This document shows, piece after piece, positions 37,114-48,567 of a DNA stretch of 64,000 nt (its first letter is position 1; the number at the start of each line of letters is the position of its first letter). A program made the position numbers and the translations under genes. A model generated the notes under the pieces. That model was given only the letters and a program-made list of their open reading frames with translations. It was not told the origin of the DNA and searched no databases. Origin of the DNA: Lactobacillus panisapium (GTDB lineage Bacteria; Bacillota; Bacilli; Lactobacillales; Lactobacillaceae). The stretch is from positions 713,501 to 777,500 of the forward strand of contig NZ_CP048268.1 of assembly GCF_019469265.1 (NCBI RefSeq). The letters run 5' to 3'.

Positions 37114-38133
37114 ATGACAAAAATTGCAGTTTTAGGTGCTGGTTCATGGGGCACGGTTTTAGGTTCAATGTTAGCTGACAAGGGTAATGATGTAATTCTT
37201 TATGGCAACAACGAAGCTGTTAATCAAGAAATTAATGAGCATCATACTAACGAGCACTACATGAAAGACTGGCAGGTTAATGAAACCGTTACTGCTACAG
37301 AAGATTTGAATAAAGCCTTAGAAAATGCGGAAGTGGTTCTCTTCGTTTTGCCAACGCAAGCGGTTCGAATCGTGGCTAAACAGGCAGGTCAGATTTTAGC
37401 TAAAAGTGGACGTAAGCCACTTATTGTTACTGCTACTAAAGGAATTGAACCAGGCTCTAAAAAATTGATTTCGGAAATTCTAACTGAAGAAATATATCCT
37501 GAAGATGAAGACCTTATCGTTGCTATTTCAGGTCCAAGCCATGCCGAAAGCGTAGCTCAAAAAGACTTAACGGCAATTTCATGTGCTTCAACAAGTAAGA
37601 AAAATGCTGAAAAAGTCCAAGAAATGTTGTCAAATGATTATTTCCGTTTGTACACTAATAGCGATTTGATTGGTGTTGAAGTTGCTGGGGCCGTTAAGAA
37701 CGTTATCGCAATCGCTGCTGGAATTTTAGTTGGTAAAAAATACGGTGACGATGCTAAAGCAGCTTTAATGACTAGAGGCTTGGCAGAAATTACCCGTTTG
37801 GGAGTTAATTATTTTGGTGCTGATCCGATGACGTTTAGTGGGTTATCCGGAATCGGCGACTTAATTGTTACTTGTACATCTGTTAATTCACGTAATTGGC
37901 GCTGCGGTAAACAACTGGGTGAGGGCAAGTCACTTGATTATGTCTTGCGAAATATGGGACAAGTAGTTGAAGGTGCAACGACCGTTAAGGCAGTTCATGA
38001 ACTTTGTGAAGAAAAACAGATTGATATGCCAATTAGTGAAGCTATTTACCGTGTTTTATATGAAAATTCCAACGTTGATGACGAAATTAAGCAAATGATG
38101 GGCAGAAGTCCAAAACAGGAAATTAGACTTTAG
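37114..38133 (+). CDS. gpsA: NAD(P)-dependent glycerol-3-phosphate dehydrogenase
   Basis: 339 residues. N-terminal GAGSWGTVLG (about 8-17) is the GpsA dinucleotide motif; VTATKGIE, ISGPSHAE and VAGAVKNVIAIAAG (active-site Lys) follow; the C-terminal domain carries GLSGIGDLIVTC...SRNWRCG. It makes sn-glycerol-3-phosphate for phospholipid synthesis, upstream of PgsA. GAAAGTCTGGAAG precedes the ATG, 34 bp after lgt. Confidence 0.96.
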   Translation: MTKIAVLGAGSWGTVLGSMLADKGNDVILYGNNEAVNQEINEHHTNEHYMKDWQVNETVTATEDLNKALENAEVVLFVLPTQAVRIVAKQAGQILAKSGRKPLIVTATKGIEPGSKKLISEILTEEIYPEDEDLIVAISGPSHAESVAQKDLTAISCASTSKKNAEKVQEMLSNDYFRLYTNSDLIGVEVAGAVKNVIAIAAGILVGKKYGDDAKAALMTRGLAEITRLGVNYFGADPMTFSGLSGIGDLIVTCTSVNSRNWRCGKQLGEGKSLDYVLRNMGQVVEGATTVKAVHELCEEKQIDMPISEAIYRVLYENSNVDDEIKQMMGRSPKQEIRL

Positions 38134-38187
38134 TCCATTTCCATTGTAAGATTTACTTACGAAAAATAAGTTTTTTAAGGTGGAAAT

Positions 38188-39114
38188 ATGACAAAGAAAT
38201 ATGATGTAATTGTTATTGGAGCAGGTCCTGGCGGATTAACGGCAGCGTTATACGCTTCACGGGCTAATTTATCGGTTTTAATTTTAGATCGCGGCCTTTA
38301 TGGTGGTCAGATGAATAATACTGATGCGATTGATAATTATCCTGGTTTTAGCGAGGTTAAGGGGCCTGAATTAGGCGAAAAAATGTATAATTCGACGATG
38401 AAATTTGGCGCCGAATTTGAATATGGTGATGTTCAATCTGTTACTCTTGAAGGCAATGAAAAGATTGTTAAGACAGATACGGCTGAATATTCAACGCAGG
38501 CTTTAATTATTGCTACCGGTGCTGATCATCGTCACTTAAACGTTCCCGGGGAAGAGGAATATTCTGGTAAAGGCGTTTCCTATTGTGCCGTTTGTGATGC
38601 CGCCTTTTTCAAAAATGAGGACATTGCAGTTATTGGTGGTGGTGATTCCGCGATTGAAGAGGGAATTTACCTTGCCCAGAGCGCAAAATCTGTTACAGTT
38701 ATTCATCGTAGAGATCAATTGCGCGCACAACCGACTTTGCAAAAACGCGCTTTTGCCAATGATAAAATTCATTTCATTTGGAATGGCATTACGGAATCGA
38801 TCGATGGTGATGGCAACCGCGTAACTGGTGTAACTTATCGTGATAAGGTTTCAGGCGAAGAAAAGAAACTAGCAACTCACGGCGTTTTCATTTACGTTGG
38901 CGTTATTCCGCAAACAGCACCATTTAAGGATTTGGGCGTGACTGATGAAAATGGTTGGATTCCAACAGATGAACATATGAGAACCAAGGTTGCCGGCATT
39001 TTTGCATTAGGTGACGTTAGAGCAAAAGACTTACGCCAAATCGCTAATGCTGTTGGTGATGGTAGTATTGCTGGTCAAGAAGCATACAACTATTTACAGA
39101 GTTTAAATGATTAA
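38188..39114 (+). CDS. trxB: Thioredoxin reductase
   Basis: 308 residues, low-molecular-weight TrxB. FAD motif VIGAGPGGLTAALYASRA at the N-terminus, redox-active CAVC near residue 132-135, NADPH motif GGGDSAIEEG near 150-159, and GIFALGDVRAKDLRQI near the C-terminus (FAD). It reduces thioredoxin with NADPH. Own ribosome binding site AAGGTGG; ended by a modest hairpin. Confidence 0.96.
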   Translation: MTKKYDVIVIGAGPGGLTAALYASRANLSVLILDRGLYGGQMNNTDAIDNYPGFSEVKGPELGEKMYNSTMKFGAEFEYGDVQSVTLEGNEKIVKTDTAEYSTQALIIATGADHRHLNVPGEEEYSGKGVSYCAVCDAAFFKNEDIAVIGGGDSAIEEGIYLAQSAKSVTVIHRRDQLRAQPTLQKRAFANDKIHFIWNGITESIDGDGNRVTGVTYRDKVSGEEKKLATHGVFIYVGVIPQTAPFKDLGVTDENGWIPTDEHMRTKVAGIFALGDVRAKDLRQIANAVGDGSIAGQEAYNYLQSLND

Positions 39115-39124
39115 TGTTAAAAAG

Positions 39125-39153
39125 AAGAATTCAGTTAGTTGGATTCTTTTTTA
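39125..39153 (+). terminator. Intrinsic terminator after trxB
   Basis: AAGAATTC and GGATTCTT pair (one G-U) over an 8-nt loop, followed by T6. Confidence 0.65.
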
Positions 39154-39248
39154 TTTTATGCAGAAAGCATAATTGATAAATGCTAGAATATAGATTATGA
39201 AACCGAATTATTAAATCAGATAACTTAAAAAAGAGGTCTATATTTTAA

Positions 39249-40973
39249 ATGAATGCTGAGAAAATTTTTCAAAGCTGGCAAGAGGCTACTAATATGCCTG
39301 ACTACTTAAAAGAACAATTGGCAGAATTAGGCCAAGATTCAAAGTGGATTGATGATGCTTTTGGTCAAGATATTAATTTTGGAACGGCAGGGATGCGTGG
39401 CCGCCTTGAACCGGGAACTAACCGGATTAACATTTTTACCGTTGCGCGGGTAACGGAAGGTCTTGCTCGCTTAATCGATGAAAATGGCGTACAGGCCCAA
39501 AAAAGAGGCGTGGTAATTTCATTTGATTCCCGCTATCACTCGCGAGAATTTGCAGAGCACGCTGCCCGTATTTTAGGAACTCATGGGATTCATGTTTATC
39601 TTTTTGATGATTTACGCCCCACGCCCGAGCTGTCTTACGCTGTCCGGCACCTCAACACGTTTGCCGGGATCAATATAACCGCTTCGCACAACGCCAAGCA
39701 ATATAACGGTTATAAGGTTTACGGTGAAGATGGTGCTCAAATGGGTCCAGAAGACGCTGATCGGGTTTTCCATTATGCTCAAAGTGTCAAAGATCTTTTT
39801 CAAATTAAAGCACAGCAAGTGGAAGTATTGCGCGCAAAGGGCTTGATAGAACTAATTGGGGAAAATATTGATGAAGATTATTTGGCTGAATTAAAGACAG
39901 TCAACGTTAACCGCAAGTTAATTAAAGATAATGCGCAAAAATTAACTATTATCTATACCCCTTTACATGGGACCGGTAAGATGCTTTATGAACGAGCATT
40001 TCGGCAAAATGGTTTTACGAATGTTTTTCCAGTTGAAAGCCAATCAATTATTGACCCGGAATTTCCAACTACCAAAAAGCCTAATCCCGAATACCGAGAT
40101 GTTTTTGATCCCGGAATTAAGTTAGCAAATGAAAAAAATGCCGATTTAATTATTGCAACTGATCCTGATGCTGATCGAATGGGAGCATGTGTTAGAACCA
40201 AAAACGGTGATTTCCAAGTTTTGACGGGAAATCAAATTGCAACATTAATGATCTATTACCTTTTAGTAAATATGAAAGATAATAATCAATTAGCGTCAGA
40301 CTATGAACTAGTTACTTCAATTGTTTCAAGTAGTATGCCGGGCAAAATCGCGCAAGATTTTGGCATCCGAACTAAGGAAGTTTTAACCGGATTTAAATTT
40401 ATTGGCGAAGAAATAGACCGCATGAAACGTGAACATGATGGTAGATTCTTAATGGGCTTTGAAGAAAGCTACGGCTATTTATTTAAGCCATTTGCTCGTG
40501 ATAAGGATGCCATGCAGGGTGCAATAATGTTTGCTGAAGTTGCATCTTATTATGCTTCACGTAAGATGACAGTTTTGGATGGCTTAACTGAAATCTGGCA
40601 AAAATACGGAACTTCTTTTGAAATCACTCGTGCAATTGAAATGCCAGGAATTGGTGGTCAAAAGAAAATGGCGCAATTAATGACCAAATTAAGGCAAGAG
40701 CGTCTGACAGAAATAGCTGGAGTTAAGGTAGAAAAAATTCAGGACTTTTTAGAACAAAAGGAATTTAGTGCTGGACAGGTAAAAGAATTAGCGGATCTGC
40801 CAAAATCAAATGTTCTTAAATATTATTTGTCAGATCAAACTTGGCTGGCTTTACGTCCCTCAGGAACAGAGCCGGTTATTAAAGCATATGTGGGTGTAAA
40901 CAAGCCAACTATTGCTTTAGCAGAAGAAGCGGCAGAAAATTATCAAGCAGCATTAGCACAGCTATTGAAATAA
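39249..40973 (+). CDS. pgcA: Phosphoglucomutase/phosphomannomutase (PgcA-type)
   Basis: 574 residues, alpha-D-phosphohexomutase superfamily. Early GTAGMRG (about 45-51), the phosphoserine loop TASHNAKQYNGYK near residue 143-155, the metal loop DPDADRMG near 303-310, sugar loop GFEESYG near 407, and phosphate loop RPSGTEP near 540. It interconverts glucose-1-phosphate and glucose-6-phosphate, supplying UDP-glucose for wall polymers. Start ATG follows AAAGAGGTC. Ends before the uvrBA promoter. Confidence 0.95.
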   Translation: MNAEKIFQSWQEATNMPDYLKEQLAELGQDSKWIDDAFGQDINFGTAGMRGRLEPGTNRINIFTVARVTEGLARLIDENGVQAQKRGVVISFDSRYHSREFAEHAARILGTHGIHVYLFDDLRPTPELSYAVRHLNTFAGINITASHNAKQYNGYKVYGEDGAQMGPEDADRVFHYAQSVKDLFQIKAQQVEVLRAKGLIELIGENIDEDYLAELKTVNVNRKLIKDNAQKLTIIYTPLHGTGKMLYERAFRQNGFTNVFPVESQSIIDPEFPTTKKPNPEYRDVFDPGIKLANEKNADLIIATDPDADRMGACVRTKNGDFQVLTGNQIATLMIYYLLVNMKDNNQLASDYELVTSIVSSSMPGKIAQDFGIRTKEVLTGFKFIGEEIDRMKREHDGRFLMGFEESYGYLFKPFARDKDAMQGAIMFAEVASYYASRKMTVLDGLTEIWQKYGTSFEITRAIEMPGIGGQKKMAQLMTKLRQERLTEIAGVKVEKIQDFLEQKEFSAGQVKELADLPKSNVLKYYLSDQTWLALRPSGTEPVIKAYVGVNKPTIALAEEAAENYQAALAQLLK

Positions 40974-40986
40974 GACAAAAGACGTG

Positions 40987-41000
40987 CGAAAGTACGTTCG
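40987..41000 (+). promoter_or_regulatory. SOS-box-like operator upstream of uvrB
   Basis: CGAAAGTACGTTCG matches CGAACATATGTTCG at 11 of 14 positions and deviates from the Bacillus DinR consensus CGAACRNRYGTTYC at only two. A -10-like TAAAAT (41007-41012) follows, so a repressor here would block uvrBA transcription. Confidence 0.6.
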
Positions 41001-41026
41001 ATGTAGTAAAATAGAATACGCAAAAT

Positions 41027-41056
41027 AAAAGTTGGGCTATTTTGTCCAACTTTTTT
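41027..41056 (+). terminator. Hairpin with T run just before uvrB
   Basis: AAAAGTTGG-(10 nt)-CCAACTTTTTT lies between the uvrB promoter region and its ribosome binding site. It may terminate pgcA transcripts, or act as an attenuator in the uvrB leader. Confidence 0.65.
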
Positions 41057-41071
41057 ACGAGGAGCTTTTCT

Positions 41072-43114
41072 ATGATTAAACGACAAGATAACCGTAAATT
41101 TGAACTTGTCTCCAAATTTAAGCCGGCTGGTGATCAAGAGCAGGCGATTGATAAACTGACAAGTGGTTTTAAAAAGGGATATAAAGAACAAATTCTTGAA
41201 GGTGCTACTGGTACCGGTAAGACGTTTACAATGGCGAATATAATTGCCAATTTAAATAAACCTACTTTGGTTATTTCACATAATAAGACTTTAGTGGGAC
41301 AGTTGTATGGCGAATTTAAGGAATTCTTTCCTCATAATGCCGTCGACTATTTTGTTTCATACTACGATTATTATCAACCAGAGGCTTACGTTCCGCAATC
41401 TGATACTTATATTGAAAAGGATTCATCAATTAATGATGAAATTGACCAATTGCGCCACCAAGCAACTAGTGATTTGATGGAACGAAACGATGTTATTGTA
41501 GTTGCCTCAGTTTCATGCATCTACGGGTTGGGTGATCCTAAAGAGTATTCGGCCAGTGTGATTACGGTGCATGAGGGTGATGACTATGGCAGAAATACTT
41601 TGCTGCGTAATTTAGTTAACATTCAATATGATCGTAATGATATTGACTTTCAGCGTGGTCGCTTTCGTGTGCGTGGGGATGTAGTTGAAGTCTTTCCGGC
41701 CGGTAATTCTAATCATGCTTACCGAATTGAATTTTTTGGTGATGAAATTGATCGAATTGTCGAAATTGATTCTTTAACTGGTGAAATAATTGGTGAACGC
41801 GAAAGTATCTCCTTATTTCCGGCCACGCACTTTATGACTAACGAAGAACAGATGCGTCGGGCTCTCAAAGCAATCTCTAAAGAAATGAAACTCCAAGTAA
41901 AAGATTTTGAAGGTAAAGGCAAGCTTTTAGAGGCTGAACGAATTAAGCAGCGGACTACCTTTGATATGGAAATGATGGGAGAAGTTGGTTACACAAGCGG
42001 TATTGAAAACTATTCTCGTCATATGGAAGGGCGTAAAGAAGGCGAACCGCCTTATACTCTGCTTGACTTCTTTCCTGATGATTTTCTAATTTTAATTGAC
42101 GAGTCTCATGCCACTATGCCTGAAATTCGGGCAATGTATAACGGTGACCGTAACCGGAAAAAGACTTTGATTGATTATGGTTTTCGTTTACCATCAGCTT
42201 TAGATAACCGGCCCTTAAAAATTGATGAATTTGAAAAGCACGTTAATCAGATCCTCTATGTTTCCGCTACTCCCGGTGATTATGAGCTAGAACGTACTGA
42301 TCACAAGGTCGAACAAATTATCCGGCCAACGGGCTTGCTTGATCCTAAAATTGAAGTTAAACCGGTTGAAGGCCAAATTGATGATCTTGTAGGTGAAATT
42401 AACAAACGAATTGACCGTAATGAACGGGTTTTTGTAACCACTCTAACTAAAAAAATGGCAGAAGATTTGACAGACTACTTAAAGGATCTAGGTATTAAAG
42501 TTCAATACCTGCACTCGGATGTTAAAACGCTAGAGCGGATGCAAATATTGCGTGATTTACGGTTAGGTAAATATGATGTATTAATCGGGATAAACTTGCT
42601 TCGTGAAGGAATTGATGTGCCAGAGGTATCTTTGGTAGCAATTCTTGATGCGGACAAGGAAGGCTTTCTTCGGGCATACCGGCCATTGGTTCAGACTATG
42701 GGACGTGCATCACGAAATTCAGATGGTGAAGTAATAATGTATGCTGATACTATCACTGATTCCATGCGAGAAGCCATTGATGCTACGCAAAGAAGACGTA
42801 AGCTGCAAATTAAGTTCAACCAAGATCACGGCATAACACCTAAGACCATCGTTAAACCAATTCGTGATGTTATCTCTGCAACTAAGGTGGCTGACGAAGT
42901 TAGCGATAGTGACAGCTTTGCTGACTTGAATTTTGATGAACTAACAGCTAAGCAAAAGAAGACTATGATTAAGGATCTGCGTAAGCAGATGCAAGAAGCT
43001 GCGAAGAAGCTCGACTTCGAGGGAGCAGCAACTTTAAGGGATGCAATTATGGAACTTGAAAGTTCCACTAGGAAACCAGTTACTAAAAAGGGAAATAAAA
43101 TAAATGGCAAATGA
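41072..43114 (+). CDS. uvrB: Excinuclease ABC subunit B
   Basis: 680 residues from ATG 41072, behind GAGGAG; an in-frame ATG 30 bp upstream lies in the terminator hairpin. Walker [10 protein letters not shown] (about 39-47), the beta-hairpin region [10 protein letters not shown] near 92-101, [10 protein letters not shown] (DEAD-like box), and [13 protein letters not shown] (motif VI) are seen; the C-terminal UVR coiled coil is [22 protein letters not shown]. UvrB verifies damage handed over by UvrA and recruits UvrC. Overlaps uvrA by 11 bp. Confidence 0.97.
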   Translation: MIKRQDNRKFELVSKFKPAGDQEQAIDKLTSGFKKGYKEQILEGATGTGKTFTMANIIANLNKPTLVISHNKTLVGQLYGEFKEFFPHNAVDYFVSYYDYYQPEAYVPQSDTYIEKDSSINDEIDQLRHQATSDLMERNDVIVVASVSCIYGLGDPKEYSASVITVHEGDDYGRNTLLRNLVNIQYDRNDIDFQRGRFRVRGDVVEVFPAGNSNHAYRIEFFGDEIDRIVEIDSLTGEIIGERESISLFPATHFMTNEEQMRRALKAISKEMKLQVKDFEGKGKLLEAERIKQRTTFDMEMMGEVGYTSGIENYSRHMEGRKEGEPPYTLLDFFPDDFLILIDESHATMPEIRAMYNGDRNRKKTLIDYGFRLPSALDNRPLKIDEFEKHVNQILYVSATPGDYELERTDHKVEQIIRPTGLLDPKIEVKPVEGQIDDLVGEINKRIDRNERVFVTTLTKKMAEDLTDYLKDLGIKVQYLHSDVKTLERMQILRDLRLGKYDVLIGINLLREGIDVPEVSLVAILDADKEGFLRAYRPLVQTMGRASRNSDGEVIMYADTITDSMREAIDATQRRRKLQIKFNQDHGITPKTIVKPIRDVISATKVADEVSDSDSFADLNFDELTAKQKKTMIKDLRKQMQEAAKKLDFEGAATLRDAIMELESSTRKPVTKKGNKINGK

Positions 43115-45956
43115 TAAGATTGTAATTCGCGGAGCGCGCGAGCACAATTTAAAAGATATAAATCTATCAATTCCAAAGGATAAAATGGTTGTAATTACTG
43201 GCTTGTCGGGTTCAGGTAAGAGTTCACTTGCTTTTGACACCCTCTACGCTGAAGGTCGGCGCCGTTATGTTCAATCATTATCCAGTTATGCTCGCCAATT
43301 TTTAGGGCAAATGGATAAACCAGATGTTGATTCAATTGATGGCTTGAATCCAGCTATTTCAATTGATCAGAAAACGACATCGCATAATCCACGTTCTACG
43401 GTTGGAACCGTAACTGAAATTAACGATTACCTGCGTCTGTTATGGGCACGTGTTGGTCAACCAATTTGTCCAAATGACGGGACAGTAATTGAACGGCAAT
43501 CAGTTGAGCAGATGGTTAATCGCATCATGGCTTTGCCAGAACGGACACGAATTCAGCTTTTGGCACCGGTAATCAGATCTAAGCGCGGAGCACATAAAGA
43601 AGTGTTTAAACGTGTACAACGAGCTGGTTATGTCCGTGTAATTATTGACGGTGAAATGCATGAAATTGGTGAAGACTTTGACTTGGATAAGAACAAGCGT
43701 CACTCAATTGATATTGTGGTTGACCGGTTAATTGTAAAAGAGGGCATTCGCTCACGCCTTTTTGATTCAGTTGAGGCTACTTTGCGCCTATCTGAAGGCT
43801 ATATGAACGTTGACATAATCGGAGGAGATACGCTTAACTTTTCTGAATATTATGCTTGTCCGAAATGTGGCTTTACGGTCGGCGAAATGGAACCGCGGTT
43901 ATTCTCATTCAATGCACCATTTGGTGCCTGCCCAGACTGTGATGGGTTAGGTGTTAAGCGGTCAGTTGATGAAGACCTAGTTGTTCCTGATAAAAGTAAA
44001 ACGCTAGCTGAGGGAGCAATTATACCGTGGAAAAACTCCAAATATTATGGGGGCATGCTTGAACAAGCTTGTCAAGGCTTAAAGATTCCAATGGATAAGC
44101 CATATAATAAACTCACTAAAAAGCAAAAAGAAATGCTGATGCATGGTTCTAAAAAAGAAGTTGCTTTTCATTTATCAGGTGAATTTGGCGTTAAAGATAC
44201 AAAAGCACCTTTTGAAGGCGTAATGGAAAACGTTGAACGTCGTTATGTCAACCCGATGTCTAAGTTTATGCGTGACATTATGGGAAAATACATGACGGAA
44301 ATGACTTGTGGAACTTGTCACGGAAAAAGGTTGAACCAGAAGGCCTTAGCCGTAAAAGTAATGGGTAAAGATATCGCTGAGGCGTCGGAACTTTCGATCA
44401 ATAAAGCACTAGACTTTTTTAACAATATTGAGCTTAATGAGCAAAAAAGCATTATTGCTAAACCAATCCTAAAAGAGGTTCGCGATCGGTTATCCTTTTT
44501 GAACAGTGTTGGCCTTGATTACCTGACTTTATCAAGATCAGCTAATACTTTATCTGGTGGTGAAGCCCAAAGAATTCGTTTGGCAACGCAGATTGGATCG
44601 AACTTATCAGGTGTTATGTACGTGCTTGATGAACCGTCAATTGGTCTGCATCAGCGCGATAATGATCGTCTCATTGCTGCTCTAAAGAGAATGCGTGACC
44701 TTGGTAATTCGTTAATTGTTGTCGAACATGATGATGAGACAATGAGGCAAGCTGATTACTTAATTGATATGGGACCAGGAGCAGGGTCATATGGCGGTGA
44801 AGTAATGGCTGCAGGTACACCTGAAGAAGTTGAAAAGAATCCTAAATCGCTCACTGGCCAATACTTAGCTGGTAAAAAGTTTGTGCCGGTTCCCCTTAAA
44901 AGACGTAAGGGCAATGGTAAGAAGATTACCATTACTGGTGCAGCAGAAAATAATCTGAAAAATCTTAAGGTAGACTTTCCGCTAGGTAAGTTGATTGTAG
45001 TTACAGGTGTTTCAGGTTCTGGAAAATCAACTTTAGTCAATATGATTCTTAAACGTGCTCTAGCACAAAAATTAAATCGTAATCAAACTAAGCCGGGAAA
45101 ATATCGCAGCATTGCTGGTTACAAAAATATTGAAAAAATAATTGATATTGATCAAAGTCCAATTGGACGTACACCTCGTAGTAACCCAGCTACTTATACT
45201 AGTGTGTTTGATGATATTAGAGCTTTATTTGCGCAAACAAATGAATCTAAGCTTCGTGGTTATACAAAAGCGAGATTTTCTTTCAACGTTAAGGGTGGTC
45301 GCTGTGAGGCATGTCGTGGCGATGGTATTATTAAGATCGAAATGAACTTTTTACCAGATGTTTATGTACCTTGTGAAGTTTGCCACGGCAACCGCTATAA
45401 CTCCGAAACTTTGGAGGTAACTTACCGGAAAAAGAATATTGCACAAGTTCTCGATATGACAATTAGTGAAGCATGCGACTTTTTCAAAAATATTCCTAAA
45501 ATTGCGCGGAAATTGCAGACAATAGTTGATGTTGGTTTAGGCTATGTCAAATTAGGGCAATCGGCTACGACTTTATCTGGTGGTGAAGCCCAAAGAATGA
45601 AATTAGCTGCTGAACTACAAAAGATTTCTACAGGTAAGAATTTCTATATTTTGGATGAACCAACAACGGGATTACATACAGATGACATTAAGCGTCTTCT
45701 TGATGTCATGCAGCGTTTAGTTGATCAAGGTAACACAGTCTTAATTATTGAACATAATCTTGATGTAATTAAGAATGCTGATTGGTTAATTGATCTGGGC
45801 CCAGAAGGTGGCGAAGGCGGTGGCAATATAGTTGCTACAGGTACGCCAGAACAACTGGCAAAAGTTAAGGAAAGCTTTACCGGTCAATATCTTGCTCCCG
45901 TGCTTAAACGCGATACGGCATTAACTAAGCAGACCGTTAAAAAAGATAATAAATAG
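43104..45956 (+). CDS. uvrA: Excinuclease ABC subunit A
   Basis: 950 residues with two ABC ATPase modules: GLSGSGKSS (about 33) with [12 protein letters not shown] (about 488), and GVSGSGKST (about 638) with [12 protein letters not shown] (about 830). Zinc fingers are visible as CPKC...CPDC near 252-278 and CEAC...CEVC near 735-760. UvrA dimers scan DNA for bulky lesions. Start overlaps uvrB; presumably coregulated by the SOS-like operator. Confidence 0.97.
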   Translation: MANDKIVIRGAREHNLKDINLSIPKDKMVVITGLSGSGKSSLAFDTLYAEGRRRYVQSLSSYARQFLGQMDKPDVDSIDGLNPAISIDQKTTSHNPRSTVGTVTEINDYLRLLWARVGQPICPNDGTVIERQSVEQMVNRIMALPERTRIQLLAPVIRSKRGAHKEVFKRVQRAGYVRVIIDGEMHEIGEDFDLDKNKRHSIDIVVDRLIVKEGIRSRLFDSVEATLRLSEGYMNVDIIGGDTLNFSEYYACPKCGFTVGEMEPRLFSFNAPFGACPDCDGLGVKRSVDEDLVVPDKSKTLAEGAIIPWKNSKYYGGMLEQACQGLKIPMDKPYNKLTKKQKEMLMHGSKKEVAFHLSGEFGVKDTKAPFEGVMENVERRYVNPMSKFMRDIMGKYMTEMTCGTCHGKRLNQKALAVKVMGKDIAEASELSINKALDFFNNIELNEQKSIIAKPILKEVRDRLSFLNSVGLDYLTLSRSANTLSGGEAQRIRLATQIGSNLSGVMYVLDEPSIGLHQRDNDRLIAALKRMRDLGNSLIVVEHDDETMRQADYLIDMGPGAGSYGGEVMAAGTPEEVEKNPKSLTGQYLAGKKFVPVPLKRRKGNGKKITITGAAENNLKNLKVDFPLGKLIVVTGVSGSGKSTLVNMILKRALAQKLNRNQTKPGKYRSIAGYKNIEKIIDIDQSPIGRTPRSNPATYTSVFDDIRALFAQTNESKLRGYTKARFSFNVKGGRCEACRGDGIIKIEMNFLPDVYVPCEVCHGNRYNSETLEVTYRKKNIAQVLDMTISEACDFFKNIPKIARKLQTIVDVGLGYVKLGQSATTLSGGEAQRMKLAAELQKISTGKNFYILDEPTTGLHTDDIKRLLDVMQRLVDQGNTVLIIEHNLDVIKNADWLIDLGPEGGEGGGNIVATGTPEQLAKVKESFTGQYLAPVLKRDTALTKQTVKKDNK

Positions 45957-46006
45957 TATTTATTCTTATTCAAAAAGTGTAAAATAACGGTCAGGGAGGA
46001 AGAAAG

Positions 46007-46549
46007 ATGGATAATTTTTCAAATTACAGGGAAAACCGTGGCTTTAACTGGGCCGCACTAATCTCTGGTATTTTAATGATCATAGCAGGGCTATTTTTAA
46101 TCCGTCATCCAGGCAAGGCATTACATGCATTTGTATTGTTGTTTGCAATTGTATCGATTGTACAAGGATTTGTTTGGTTGGCATTTTATAGCCGTTTTCG
46201 CTATTTTGTTTCATTTAGCTGGCTCTCAATTGTTTCTGGGGTATTGGATATCATTATCGGTGTTCTATTCCTCTATTCATACGATGCTGCTGGACTGACA
46301 ATTGCATATTTATTTGCATTTTGGTTCCTATTCGATTCAATTTCTGGAATTATTTTTTCGTGGCATTTACGAGATATTTCGGGTTTTTACTTTTGGATTA
46401 ATATTATTTTGAATATTTTCGGATTATTAATCGCAATTAGTTTAATGTTTAACCCAGCATTGTCAGCTTTAACGTTAATCTGGCTAGTTTCATTATGGCT
46501 ATTGATTTTCGGAATAGGTGAAGTAATTGCGGCATTTGCCCGTAGATAA
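46007..46549 (+). CDS. HdeD/DUF308 family membrane protein
   Basis: 180 residues with six predicted membrane helices in three pairs, the layout of the DUF308 (HdeD-like) family. A short polar N-terminus (MDNFSNYRENRGFNW) precedes the first helix. HdeD has been linked to acid resistance in E. coli; in lactobacilli the role is unknown. GGGAGGAAGAAAG precedes the ATG. A single gene between uvrA and rapZ, closed by a hairpin. Confidence 0.75.
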   Translation: MDNFSNYRENRGFNWAALISGILMIIAGLFLIRHPGKALHAFVLLFAIVSIVQGFVWLAFYSRFRYFVSFSWLSIVSGVLDIIIGVLFLYSYDAAGLTIAYLFAFWFLFDSISGIIFSWHLRDISGFYFWINIILNIFGLLIAISLMFNPALSALTLIWLVSLWLLIFGIGEVIAAFARR

Positions 46550-46560
46550 AAAAGACAAAG

Positions 46561-46587
46561 AAAAAGTTCCTAGCGGACTTTTTTTTT
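46561..46587 (+). terminator. Intrinsic terminator after DUF308 gene
   Basis: AAAAAGTTCC-tagc-GGACTTTTTTTTT, stem with one bulged base and a nine-T tail. Confidence 0.75.
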
Positions 46588-46646
46588 GCCCAGAAAAGTT
46601 ATGAAACACCCGGTATGTTATAATTATATCAATAGGGGGATAGCAT

Positions 46647-47525
46647 ATGTCTGTCAATAAAAAGCAATTATTAATCGTTACAGGTATGAGTGGTGCTGGT
46701 AAAACGGTGGCCTCGCATGCACTTGAAGATATGGGCTATTTCGTTGTAGATAATTTGCCACCAACGCTTCTTTCCAGTTTTTGGGATTTAATCGTTAATT
46801 CAGATGACTTTAAAAAGGTGGCAGTTGTCGTTGATCTTAGAATTAAAAATTTTTACAAGGATTTGTTAAACGAAGTAAACTCACTTGAAGATAATAGTAG
46901 CGTTCAAACGAGGATTGTTTTTTTAGATGCCTCAGATGATACCCTTGTTGCCCGCTATAAAGAAACAAGAAGAGTTCCACCACTTGCTCGAAGTGGTAGA
47001 CTTCTCGATGCAATTATTGAGGAGCGTCGAATATTAACGGGAATAAAAAATCGGGCCAACGATATTATTGACACTTCTAATTTGAAGCCCAAAGAGCTTG
47101 AGCAGAAACTTTTTGATGAGTTTAGTGGTAAGGCAAAACAACCATTTTCGATTGAAGTCCTGTCCTTTGGTTTCAAGTATGGTATGCCAATCGATGCGGA
47201 TATCGTTATGGATGTTCGTTTTTTGCCCAATCCGTTTTATATTCCTGAATTGCGACCGTTTACTGGATTAGATAAGCGTGTTGCCAAATATGTAATGGAA
47301 AAAAACGAAACAAAAGTCTTTTACAAGAAGTTATTAGATTTACTGGAAACAGCTGTGCCCGGATATATTAAAGAAGGCAAGGGTAAATTAACAATTGCGA
47401 TTGGTTGTACTGGTGGACAGCATCGGAGTGTCGCAATTGCCCAGCAGCTTGCTCATGATTTATCCCAAAATTATTCAGTTGATATTACGCACCGCGAAAT
47501 TAGTCGCTACACTAGAAAAAGGTGA
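46647..47525 (+). CDS. rapZ: RapZ/YvcJ family nucleotide-binding protein
   Basis: 292 residues. Walker [10 protein letters not shown] (about 13-21), YFVVDNLPP, the [12 protein letters not shown] segment near residue 108, and the C-terminal [18 protein letters not shown] near 254-271. In E. coli RapZ guides RNase E to the GlmZ small RNA; in Bacillus YvcJ is a GTP/ATP-binding protein connected with competence. First gene of the conserved rapZ-glmR-whiA cluster, 4 bp before glmR; a -10-like TATAAT/TATATC sequence lies just upstream. Confidence 0.94.
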   Translation: MSVNKKQLLIVTGMSGAGKTVASHALEDMGYFVVDNLPPTLLSSFWDLIVNSDDFKKVAVVVDLRIKNFYKDLLNEVNSLEDNSSVQTRIVFLDASDDTLVARYKETRRVPPLARSGRLLDAIIEERRILTGIKNRANDIIDTSNLKPKELEQKLFDEFSGKAKQPFSIEVLSFGFKYGMPIDADIVMDVRFLPNPFYIPELRPFTGLDKRVAKYVMEKNETKVFYKKLLDLLETAVPGYIKEGKGKLTIAIGCTGGQHRSVAIAQQLAHDLSQNYSVDITHREISRYTRKR

Positions 47526-47529
47526 AAAA

Positions 47530-48564
47530 ATGACCTATGAAGATTCTAAAATAATTAGAGTTACTAAAAGCAGAAGACCACAAATCGTTGTTATTGGTGG
47601 CGGTACTGGCTTACCAGTAGTTTTAAACGCCTTAAAGGATCAAAATGCGCAGATTACTGCCATCGTTACCGTATCGGATGATGGTGGCTCGTCTGGTTCG
47701 ATTAGAAACTTTATTAACGTTGTTCCACCTGGTGATATTAGAAATGTCTTAGTTTCATTAAGTGATATTCCTCAGGAAGAAAAAGATATTTTTCAATATC
47801 GGTTTGATTCATCAGATTCATTTTTCTCCGGGCACGCGATTGGTAATTTAATTATCGCAGCGTTAAATGAAATGCATGGTAATATTTTTGATGCCGTGCA
47901 ATCTTTATCACGTATGATGCGAGTTGATGGTCATGTTTTTCCAGCTTCAAATGAACCCTTGACACTAAATGCTGAATTTATTGATGGCACAGTTCAAGCA
48001 GGGGAAAAGGAGATAACTAATAAAGATAAACGGATTAAGCGTGTTTGGGTAACTGATACAAATTCTACTTCTGAGCCAGAAGCCGTTTCGCCCGTTTTAG
48101 AGGCCATAATGCAGGCTGATGCCGTAGTTCTGGGACCGGGAAGTTTGTTTACTTCAATTTTGCCGAACCTAATGATTCCGAATTTAGGTGAGGCTGTAAA
48201 GAAAACGCAAGCTGAAGTTATTTATATTTGTAATATTATGACTCAGCTTGGTGAAACAGATCATTTCTCTGATTGTGACCATGTATCTGTAATTAATAAT
48301 CATCTTGGCGGTCATTATATTAATACAACATTGGTTAATGGGGCCAAGATTGATATGTCAAAATTTGACCCGGATGATTACGATGCTTATATTGAGCCGG
48401 TTAAAAATGATTATGCTGGCTTAAGGCAGCAAGGGTGCCGCGTCATTACCGATGATTTTATTGATCAACGAAGTGGCCTTGTTTTTCACGATGGGCAAAA
48501 AGTGGCTAAAGAAATTATTAATCGGGCGTTTGCGGCAATGTCCCGCAGAAAGAGAATGGATTAG
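47530..48564 (+). CDS. glmR: Gluconeogenesis factor GlmR (YvcK)
   Basis: 344 residues from ATG 47530 (AGGTGAAAAA upstream); longer in-frame starts overlap rapZ heavily. The UPF0052/CofD-like fold is shown by [17 protein letters not shown] near residue 19-35, [12 protein letters not shown] near 53-64, and [16 protein letters not shown] near 199-214. YvcK binds UDP-GlcNAc and stimulates GlmS, linking carbon supply to peptidoglycan precursors. Cotranscribed with rapZ and whiA. Confidence 0.94.
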   Translation: MTYEDSKIIRVTKSRRPQIVVIGGGTGLPVVLNALKDQNAQITAIVTVSDDGGSSGSIRNFINVVPPGDIRNVLVSLSDIPQEEKDIFQYRFDSSDSFFSGHAIGNLIIAALNEMHGNIFDAVQSLSRMMRVDGHVFPASNEPLTLNAEFIDGTVQAGEKEITNKDKRIKRVWVTDTNSTSEPEAVSPVLEAIMQADAVVLGPGSLFTSILPNLMIPNLGEAVKKTQAEVIYICNIMTQLGETDHFSDCDHVSVINNHLGGHYINTTLVNGAKIDMSKFDPDDYDAYIEPVKNDYAGLRQQGCRVITDDFIDQRSGLVFHDGQKVAKEIINRAFAAMSRRKRMD

Positions 48565-48567
48565 TTA

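Noticed and set aside
47395-47529. Longer N-terminus for glmR overlapping rapZ
   Set aside because: The extra 45 residues are a shadow of rapZ; ATG 47530 has its own ribosome binding site.
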